A DNA stretch of 64,000 bases, taken from NCBI GenBank assembly GCA_002762795.1, contig PCYA01000014.1:1-64000 (forward strand), written 5' to 3'. A program made the position numbers and the translations under genes. The DNA comes from Candidatus Woesearchaeota archaeon CG10_big_fil_rev_8_21_14_0_10_37_12 (GTDB lineage Archaea; Nanobdellota; Nanobdellia; Woesearchaeales; ARS49). Below are positions 1 through 8,900 of this stretch, piece after piece (the first letter of the stretch is position 1; every line of letters starts with the position of its first letter). The notes under the pieces are model-generated. The model had not been told where the DNA came from, made no database searches, and was given only the letters and a program-made list of their open reading frames with translations.

Positions 1-76
1 TTTTCTACTTGCAAAGTTCGCCCTAAAGGGCGGGGTATTAAACCCCAGTGCAAAGTCCTGCGAACTTTGCAATAAG
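1..76 (-). repeat. Family-1 double-hairpin repeat, partial copy at window edge
   Basis: The reverse complement begins TTATTGCAAAGTTCGC and ends GGGCGAACTTTGCAAGTAG, matching the first hairpin of the copies at 38754-38954 and 55099-55229. The second hairpin (AAAACGCAC...GTGCGTTTTT in the other copies) would lie outside the window. The arms GCAAAGTTCGC and GCGAACTTTGC form the outer stem and GCCCTTTAGGGC an inner one. It abuts and appears to interrupt the pyrophosphatase fragment that follows. No ORF is present. Confidence 0.8.
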
Positions 77-305
77 AAATGCCTTGAAAGAATTAAAAGA
101 AAAAAACAATCTTGATTTAATATTTTTAACTTGCATTGATGTGGAAAAAAGGTTCAATACTTTTGTAGTTATTGATGACAATTCAAAAATTTTGCTTGAA
201 AATGCACTAAACATAACTTTTGAAAACAATGTCGCTAAAAGAAATGGAATAATTATGCGCAAAGAAATTGTACCGTTGTTGAAAGAACTTCTCGAAAGCG
301 AATAG
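48..305 (+). pseudogene. Manganese-dependent inorganic pyrophosphatase, C-terminal DHHA2 fragment
   Basis: The frame from about base 77 encodes roughly 75 residues that look like the end of a DHHA2 domain of family II (Mn-dependent) inorganic pyrophosphatases: a hydrophobic strand ending in TCID, FVVIDDNSKILLENAL, then a NGIIMRKEIVPLLKELL-like tail, corresponding to the conserved SRKKQ-V-P-L segment. Family members are about 300 residues, so the DHH catalytic domain and half of DHHA2 are missing here. The ORF-track GTG start at 48 lies inside the family-1 repeat, so the first residues are repeat-derived. Either the gene is split by the repeat with its 5' part left of the window, or it is a dead remnant. 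Assignment rests on motif recall, not a search. Confidence 0.6.
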
Positions 306-310
306 AAAGC

Positions 311-319
311 TTTAAAAAG
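311..319 (+). promoter_or_regulatory. TATA box of the L15e gene
   Basis: TTTAAAAAG is centred about 27 bases before the ATG at 342, with no Shine-Dalgarno site between. This fits a leaderless archaeal transcript. The same spacing is seen before many genes in the window (for example 16211, 29158, 30327, 39482, 43773, 44993, 48911). Confidence 0.6.
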
Positions 320-341
320 GACTCACTTAAACTTTCTGAGT

Positions 342-905
342 ATGGGCGTATTAAAATATATTTCTAAAGCTTGGAAAACACATGAAGCTCCAGATGTTCA
401 GAAAGAGCGTTTGATTCAATGGAGACGCCAGCCTGTTACATTGCGAATTGCAAATCCTACACGATTAGACAGAGCACGAGCGCTTGGTTACAAAGCAAAG
501 CTTGGTGTTTTGCTTGTTCGCCAGAAAGTTGATAGAGGCGGTCATACAAGGCCAAGTTGGAGTGGTGGCAGGCGTTCAAGAAATATGAGTCCGAGATTAA
601 ATTTAAGAAAAAATTATCAAATGATTGCAGAAGAGCGTGCTGCAAAGAAATATGTTAATTGTGAAGTGTTAAATTCATATTTTGTTGGCAAAGATGGCAT
701 TAGTTACTGGTTTGAAATTATTTTAGTTGATCGCACACACCCAAGTGTTTCTGCAGATAAAAATTTCTCTTGGATTGCTGACAAACGCGGTCGTGCAGCA
801 AGAGGATTAACAAGTGCAGGCAGAAAAATAAGAGGTTTGCGTCAGAAAGGCAAAGGTGTAGAGAAAGCAAGGCCGTCACGGCGTGCAAATTTACGCAGAT
901 TATAA
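342..905 (+). CDS. rpl15e: Large ribosomal subunit protein eL15 (L15e)
   Basis: This 187-residue basic protein is the archaeal/eukaryotic-type 50S protein L15e, which sits in the large subunit and contacts 23S rRNA. Recognisable segments are the start MGVLKYISKAWK, the RARALGYKAK block, the RPSWSGGRRSRNMSPR-like basic stretch, YFVGKDG.SYWFEIILVDRTHP, and an Arg-rich end with RRANLRRL. Length matches the family (about 185-195). A TATA box at 311 suggests its own leaderless promoter. A tiny acidic gene follows 40 bases later. Confidence 0.96.
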   Translation: MGVLKYISKAWKTHEAPDVQKERLIQWRRQPVTLRIANPTRLDRARALGYKAKLGVLLVRQKVDRGGHTRPSWSGGRRSRNMSPRLNLRKNYQMIAEERAAKKYVNCEVLNSYFVGKDGISYWFEIILVDRTHPSVSADKNFSWIADKRGRAARGLTSAGRKIRGLRQKGKGVEKARPSRRANLRRL

Positions 906-944
906 ATTCATATAATTAACATAATATTCAAAAAAGGTGAGTAC

Positions 945-1097
945 ATGTCTGAAGAGTTTGATGAGTCTGAAGAAGATTATAGAACATTCAAAGATGAGCT
1001 TTTTGCTAATGAAGATATAGAGTACGAAGAAGATACTGAAACTGATGATGAACAATCATACGAAGAAGATCCTTCTGAAATGTGGATTGATGAATAA
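945..1097 (+). CDS. Tiny highly acidic protein (50 aa)
   Basis: This ORF is too short for the ORF track: ATG at 945 to TAA at 1095-1097. GGTGAG lies six bases upstream (aaaaaaggtgagtacATG). The product begins MSEEFDESEEDY and is dominated by Glu and Asp with a few aromatic residues, so it is likely disordered and strongly negative. It follows the L15e gene by 40 bases. A similar small acidic ORF with a strong ribosome site occurs at 53831-53989. Function is unknown; binding basic partners is only a guess. Confidence 0.65.
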   Translation: MSEEFDESEEDYRTFKDELFANEDIEYEEDTETDDEQSYEEDPSEMWIDE

Positions 1098-1315
1098 CAC
1101 AACAAAGGTTTATTTCCCCACCTCAAAAAATTGATTTTCCATTCTCTGTGAACGCTTTACTCTAAACTATGTGCCCTATACTCTTTACCCCTTGCCAAAA
1201 AATATTTATTAGTCACTAAGCCCTCAAAACAAAAAAAGTTACCATCGCACAGTAACCACAAAAAAGAAACTTTTATATATTGCCTGTTTTTTACGCCTGT
1301 TTGGGGGTAATACTC

Positions 1316-2905
1316 ATGAAGGTTAGGGGACTTACAAGCGCAGTAATCACTGCAGGAGCAATTACAGGAATAGGCACAGGAGTAGGTTGCCAAAACGCTG
1401 GTTATGTTGATATAGATCGTAGTTGGGAAGCTTCTTTCAATGACGTTATAGAAGTTCAAACAGGAAGAGATGTTCAAAATCTTGGAGACCTGGTTTATGA
1501 TGCATTCAAACCATTTGAAAATGCGCGTGCAGAAAATGTAGGAGCTTTTGTTCTTGCATCAAGAAGCATGAATCCTGATCGTCTTGCATCATTAACTGGC
1601 CTTTCTGGAAGTTATGACTCAGCTCAAGGTCAGCCAAAACAAAACAAAAGGGGTCAAAATGACATACTTGCAGAATTATTCTCAGATAATAAGCTACAAA
1701 ATTTAGTGTATACTGAAATTGCAGAAACTGCAGATATTGGTGATGTTGATAGTTCAAGAATATTAACTTCTGATAATATAATTAACGTAAGAGACAACCT
1801 GGCCAGTCTCGGTTTCTTACTCAAACAACCAGAGCTTAGTGCGTCTGAACGAGCAAGTTTGAATAGCGTTGGCGCAAGCAATGCAAAATATCAAGTAGAA
1901 AAAGTTTACAGTGAGTCAGGTTTAAGAAAAGTTTATGATTTAATGGTTGTTCGTGCAGCTGCTGCAATGCTTGAGGGTAATTTGCAAGTTGTTCAGCAAT
2001 CGTATGATTTTGCAATGAGAATTGAAGATGTTCTAGGCAGAAAATATGGAGGAGTTAATCCTACAACAACAGATGGCAAATATAAATCTTCAAGATTATT
2101 ACATGGTGAAGCGCTTATTGAGAAATTAAAAACTGCAAAAATCACATATGACAGAAAAGATGGCGATGAAAAGCAAGATGATTTGCGTTTGGGCGATTTT
2201 GTTGACGAAGAAACAGGTCTCGGTGAAGAAACAAAGAAATCTCAAACATACAAAGACTTTCATGAAGAGACAGTGGCAGCTATTGGCGACAGAAGCGTAT
2301 TGAGACATGACTGGGAAGAGCCAAATGTTGCCATGCAGGGTCCTGTTTATTGGTTGTTAAATGCAACTGTACAAAATGCAGCAGCAACTGGGAATCAAGA
2401 TGGAAACCAAACATATGCAAATCTTATAGCTGGCAATAATAGTGCAGAAACTGCAAGAAATATTGTTGCAGCGAATACTGTTTTGTTAGGAGAGCTTGCA
2501 AGACAAGAACGCATAAGTAATTTAGATCAAGCACGCAAAGGTGGATATTTAACAGGATTAGTCACAGGACTTTTGCCTGGTTACGGTACATATAGGGCAA
2601 TCAAAAGCGCACCTATTGCGTTTACTGGAGACAGGTATGTGGCAAAAGGCAATACAGAAAGCGAAAGACTAGCAGATATTGTTCGTGAAGGTCTTGCTCG
2701 TGCAATGGGTTACAAAAATCATTCTAATTATGTGGGTTCAACAGGTCCTGCAATTGTTGAAACAGTAACAGGTGCTGTTTCAACACTGGGTACTGTTGGT
2801 GGAATTATTACAGGCACACAAGGTGGAAGCAGTTCAAAACCAGTGAGTAAGGGTGGTGGCGGACTTGAGGGTGGCGGAGATACTGGAGATCACACTAAGA
2901 ACTAG
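1316..2905 (+). CDS. Secreted or lipid-anchored protein of unknown function
   Basis: I place the start at ATG 1316, preceded by a GGGGGT ribosome site, rather than the track's 1280 start. A TATA-like tttatata lies at 1271. The N-terminus is a weak signal-like stretch, AVITAGAITGIGTGVG followed by Cys, so it could be a lipoprotein. The rest is mostly helical and soluble with many Ala, Asn and Gln residues; the C-terminus is Gly-rich (GGGGLEGGGDTGD). I recognise no domain. It ends nine bases before the giant surface-protein gene, which has a GAGGT site, so the two are probably one operon and this may be a cell-surface partner. Confidence 0.75.
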   Translation: MKVRGLTSAVITAGAITGIGTGVGCQNAGYVDIDRSWEASFNDVIEVQTGRDVQNLGDLVYDAFKPFENARAENVGAFVLASRSMNPDRLASLTGLSGSYDSAQGQPKQNKRGQNDILAELFSDNKLQNLVYTEIAETADIGDVDSSRILTSDNIINVRDNLASLGFLLKQPELSASERASLNSVGASNAKYQVEKVYSESGLRKVYDLMVVRAAAAMLEGNLQVVQQSYDFAMRIEDVLGRKYGGVNPTTTDGKYKSSRLLHGEALIEKLKTAKITYDRKDGDEKQDDLRLGDFVDEETGLGEETKKSQTYKDFHEETVAAIGDRSVLRHDWEEPNVAMQGPVYWLLNATVQNAAATGNQDGNQTYANLIAGNNSAETARNIVAANTVLLGELARQERISNLDQARKGGYLTGLVTGLLPGYGTYRAIKSAPIAFTGDRYVAKGNTESERLADIVREGLARAMGYKNHSNYVGSTGPAIVETVTGAVSTLGTVGGIITGTQGGSSSKPVSKGGGGLEGGGDTGDHTKN

Positions 2906-2914
2906 AGGTTAACA

Positions 2915-5900
2915 ATGAACTTGAAAAAATACTTGATTGCATTGATGTTTGTATTAGTGCTTGCTCCTGCAGTTTTTGCAGATGCAACAATTACTTACAG
3001 GTTTGATAGAACTGCCGTTAACGGCAGCGTGTATATCTGTCTTGACCAGGGATGTAATAGTGTTGATCAACCAAGAAACGGTTTAAGAGTTGTAAATCCT
3101 CAATCTACTAATGGTGAAGTTACAATTGTATATCCAACTACTTTGTTAAGTCAGTTTGGTTATGTTGAATATTTCACTGCTTCTGGTTTTAGGCCAAAAG
3201 TAGGTAAGCATAATTGGAATAGTAACGGCGCTACTTCAGAACCTGCTCCTGGAAATCCTCCTCATCAGTTTACGCAGATGCCAAATGCGTGTCGCGCAAC
3301 AGTCTCAAATTTTAACTTGAATAATGTTGCGCCAGGAGAATTGATGCAAATTAATACACAAGCTCAACTTGAAGCGCAAACTGCAAGTGCATTCCAAATT
3401 GATCCAAGCAGAAGTGTTGGTTATCTGCCTCCTCATTTAATACAGGAGTTTTATGGTGCAGATACAACAGTAACCTTAGATATTTTGAATCAGACTGGCA
3501 GTGTTGTGCACACACAAGTGCAACAATTTACTGCACAAAATAATAACGCTATTATTGCTGGAACAAGTATTCCTGTTCAATTTACGTACACTCCTTTAGA
3601 AGCAGGAGCTTACACTGCAAGAATTACTGCAGATGTTATTGACGATCAGTGTGCAAGCCATGAAGCAAGAAGCACATCCAACACATTTAGTGCAATTTCG
3701 CAGCAGCCAACTGGCCAGTTTGTAAATATTTTGAACGGTTTACGTGTTGATAACACGCTTCCATTTGTTGGGGATACTGTACAGTTTTCTTTTGAAAAAG
3801 TTACGTATCATGCAGATGGTCAAGGCGTGTTTGCTCCTGTTCAAACAGATCTTAATTTAACTATTGAGAGAAATGGTCAGGTTGTGCATTCACAAACAAG
3901 GACTGTTCCTGCAAATAACAATATCGCATCTCCAGATACATATTCATTCACACACACTTTTGCTCAGCCAGGAGCTCATACAATAAGAGTAACTGCAAAT
4001 GCAAATTCTATCTTACCAACAAGTTTACCAGAAATAATCGCTCAGCAGACTTTGCAACTCGATATTGCAAATAACGTTCCAATCAACCAAAACGTTATCT
4101 TCAACGTGTTGAACAGTTCAGGATTGCCTATAGATAACGCAACAGTGCGTCTTAATGGTCAGATAGTTATTGAACGATTAACAAACAGTACCGGTCAAGC
4201 ATCGTTTTCTTTAGCAAGCGGAAGTTACGATTTCACAATAAGTGCTGCTGGTTATCAGAACAGAAATGAACAAGTGAGTGTTGGAAGTAGCAATCGTATT
4301 GTTTCTATAACTTTACAGAGAGGTAACACCGCTCCTACAATTAACTTACCACCAAGCATAAATTTCACAGCAGGAAACTCAGCAATTCTTGATTTGAATC
4401 TGTATGCAAATGATGCTGAAGATCTTGATAGCGTATTAATTTATACAATAGAAAATAACGCAAACACAACATTTGATATTTTCCAAGGAGTTGCAACAAT
4501 AACTTCCCGAGTTCAACAACCAGCAGAAGCATTTGAAGAGATGGTTACTGTAAGAGTGAATGATACTCAGAATGCAACTGCTAGCGACACTATGCTCGTT
4601 ACAGTAAATCCTTCTGGTACAAGTGTTCTAAGTTTAGCAATGCCTCAGGACGTTCAGTTTAATGAAGATAGTTCTGCTGTGAGATTTGTTGATTTACATA
4701 GACTAACAACAGCTCCTGTTCCAGCATCACAATTAACTTATGCTGTTACAAGCACAAGCAATACTAGTTTAATTACTGCAACAATCGAAAATAATCAATT
4801 TGTAACAATACTTGGCCAGCCAAATGCATTTGGCAGCGGAACAGTAACTGTGTCTGTTACAGATGGCACAAATACAGTCTCAAGAGTAATCAGCGTAACT
4901 GTTTCGCCAATTAATGATGCTCCTGTAATAATAAGTGTTCCTGTTATCCCTGCATTTAACAGAGGGCAACCATTTACAATAAACTTAAGGAATTCTTTCC
5001 TTGATGTTGACGGAGACCAACTAGTATACACTGTTTCACAAACGCCCGGAGTACAATTTGTCGTAAACAATAGTGCTCAGGAGTTAACAATTATTCCTGA
5101 TAGAAATGTTGTTGGTTCTAGAAATTTTGATATTACTGCAACAGATCCAAGTAGGTTATCTGTTAGTGGAACGTTCACAATTGTTCCGAGCAGCGTTGAT
5201 GAAGCACCATTTTTTGTACAAACAATTCCAAATATCATAACAAATGAAGAAATTGCAAATAATTTGGATTTGTCTGCATTTGAAGACGATATCCAAGATG
5301 GTCCTGGTGGAGATAACAATGGATTAACTTGGAAAGCAAGATTTGCAAATGAATCGGGAGTTCCTAGTATTGTGCTTTCAGGGGAGTTATTTACTGCTAC
5401 AATAAATTCTAACAGTGATAATTTAATTATTGTTCCAAATGTAAATCAATCAGGAAGCAGAGATATTACTTTATTCTTGTTTGACACTGGCAATTTTAAT
5501 ACGTCACAAAATATTACAATTACAGTTAACAATGTAAATGATGCTCCAAGCTACACGAACACAATCAATATTTTTGCAGAGTTGGGAGCTCAATTTAATA
5601 CCACCGTATTTGCATTTGACAGCGATCCAACCGGAGACACATTATCTTTCAGAGATAATACTAGTTTGTTTAACATTGCAAGAATAAACAACACAGCTGC
5701 AGAGATTAGATTTACACCTCAGAATAAAACAACAGAAGTTGTTGAGTTAGAGGTTTGTGATAATCACAATGCGTGTTCGCAGAGAAATATTACTGTAACT
5801 GTAACAGATGGTTTGCCACCAAGGCTTGTAAGCCAGACAACCCCTCATAATGAAACGTATGATTTCAATAAAACATACATCTGGAACTCAAGATGGACTG

Positions 5901-8900
5901 ACAACAACAACATTTCACAAGTTGTGTTTGAGTTTGAAGGCACAAATGTTACTGTAAATGAATCTGCAACGTCTGGTTTGTACATTACAAATAAAACAGA
6001 CTTGCCTGCAGGAACATATCAGTTCAGATGGTACGCTATTGATTCTGATGGTAATTTGAATGCTACAAATTTAACAAATGCGACAATCTTGAAAGCAACA
6101 AGCAATCTTGGTTTGTTCTTGAACGGAAGCGTTGCAAATATGACTGTTGATCAAAATGACAATGTCACAGTATTAGCAAATATGAGTAACACGTTTGGAC
6201 CTGTGAGCGTGCTGTTAAATAACGCTTCATTAACTTCAGGAAATGTTGACAGAAACAACAGTTTAGAGTTTAATCATACATTCCCTAATGCAGGACAGTT
6301 TGATTTCCTTGCAAGGTTTGCAGGCAATATAAATTACACTGCTGAAAATAGATCATTAACTGTATTTGTACGAGATGTTGATGCTCCAACATTTGGCAGC
6401 TCATCAGTTTTACCACTGACAGCTATTGTTAATGATACTGTTACGTTTAGACAAAATGTGTTTGATAATGTAAATGTGACAAGGGTTTTGTTTGAAAGAA
6501 ACAACATGAATTTCACGCCTTCACAAGTTGGTAATTCAAGTTTGTACGAGATTAATGTTACTGGCATACCTGGAGGAGTTCACCAGTTCAGATGGTTTGC
6601 TCAGGACGCTGCTGGAAACTTGAACAGCACAAATTTTACTAACTATACTGTTGCTCAGAATGCATCAGGAGTCATATTAAACGTGTTTGAATTCAATAAT
6701 TCTCTTGCAGACCCTGTAGTTGTTGAAGTTTTAACACCCTTGGTTATTAATGTAAACTTAACAAATCCTGCAGGAGGAATTGTAAACTTGACACGTAACG
6801 GCACAAGTGTTGCGAATCAAGCAACACCATTTAATTTCAGCTTTACTCCTCAGAGCATTGGCGTGTTTAACTTTACAGGAGTATTTGGCGGCAATTCAAA
6901 TTTCAGTTCATCTCAAGCAACAAGATTAGTTAATGTAATTCCAACTCAGGTTCCGCAGTTTGGTACTGAAACTATCAGTCCAGCATCGCAAGCACAAGTT
7001 GGTCAACCAGTTAACTTTAGACGAGTTGTAACTGATAATGTTGATATTAACAATGTAACTTTAGAAATCGGTAACACAAACAGAACAGCAACAAGAGTGA
7101 GCGGTAGTATCTTTGAAGTAATTGCTACTGATTTACTTCCAGGAAACTACACTTACAGATGGTTTGCTACAGACAATGCAAACAATATGAATAACACTCC
7201 ACTAGCAAATTACACTGTTGTAAAAATACCTTCAGTTGTACTGCTCACACTTAACGGAGCTGCAAATAATATTACTGTAGAGCAGAATGAGCCTGTTGAG
7301 AGTATTGCAAATGTAACTACGCCAGCAAATGCACTTGTTGAATTGCTTGTTAACGGAGTTGTTGCACAATCAACACCAAACTCAATTAACTTAACAAGAT
7401 CATTTGCGACACCCGGCATAATTAATATTACTGCTGTGACTCCCGGAAATATTAATTTCACAAGAGAAGAAGTTTCAAGATTTGTGAATGTTATTCCATC
7501 AATTGTTCCTTCATTTGGCACTGAAACAATAAGTCCTGTATCACCAACTCCAATTACTCAACAGTATACATTTAGACGAGTTGTAACGGACAATGGCGGA
7601 GTTCAGAATGTTACATTACAAATTGATAACATAAACCATACTGCACAAAGAGTTGGAACGTCCAACATATTTGAAGCAGTTGTTGCAGGATTAACTGTTG
7701 GCAATCACACTTATGTATGGCATGCTCGCGATAGTGTTAACAACACAAATAGCAGCACTCCACAAACGTATGAAGTCACAAAAGCAGCATCTGCGCTTGA
7801 ATTAACATTAAACGGTCAGGCTGGGAACATTAATGTTGAGCAAAATGCTCCTGTGTTAAGCATCGTAAGATTAGTAGTGCCAGGAGCAGGCAATGTTGAA
7901 TTGTTTGTAAACAGCGGCATTGCAAGTTCAGGCGCTTCACCAGTAAACAGCACTGACAGGTTTTCGGCTGTTGGACAAGTAGTAAATGTTACAGCAGTTT
8001 TCGCAGGCAATGTTAACTTTACACCTTCAACAATAACAAGATTTGTTACTATTACTGCTCCTTTCGCTCCAACGTTTGGAACGCAGACAATTACTCCAAG
8101 TTCACCAGCACCGTTCAGTCCAGCATACACTTTCAGAAGAATTGTGACTGATAATGGTGCAGTAAATAATGTGACTTTGCAAATTAACGGAACTAACTTT
8201 ACAGCATCAAGAATTGGCACAGGCAGTTTATTTGAAGCAAATGTTACTGGTTTGAATGTTGGAACGCACCAGTTTGTCTGGTTTGCAGAAGATGATGCTG
8301 GAAACCGAAACAACACTTCACCAGAGAATTACACTGTTGTTCCAATTCAACCTACAATCGCAATCCTATTGAATAACGCAACAAGCAACATTAATGTTGA
8401 GCAAGGCCAGCCAGTAGTCATTGTTGCGAATGCAACAAGTCCTGCCGGAGCAAACATTGAGCTGCGTGTTGATGGAACACTTGAAAACGCAGGACCTGCA
8501 CCAGTAAGTACAACAAAAACATTTGCAACTGTTGGTACTGTAAATATAACTGCCGTTATTCCTGCTACTGGTAATTTCGGAAGGGTAGAATTAACAAGAA
8601 TATTAACTGTTACACCTGCACAAGTTCCACAATTCGGAACTGAAACAATTACTCCAAGTTCACCAGCACCATTTAACCCTGTATACAATTTCAGAAGAGT
8701 TATAACAGATAACGGTGTTGTACAAGATGTATTCCTTGAATTAGATGGTTCTCAACTGTCTGCTTCAAGAATCGGAACAACAAACGAATTTGAAGCAAAC
8801 TTAACAAACTTAACAGTAGGCAACCACACATACAGATGGATTGCAACAGACAATGCAGGAAATATCGCAAACACAAGTTTCTTCACTTATGAAGTAATCC

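Noticed and set aside
7816-8316. Minus-strand ORFs of 74-166 aa inside the giant surface protein
   Set aside because: They recur in each repeat unit only because the plus strand repeats; low-complexity Val/Leu/Pro composition marks them as shadows.
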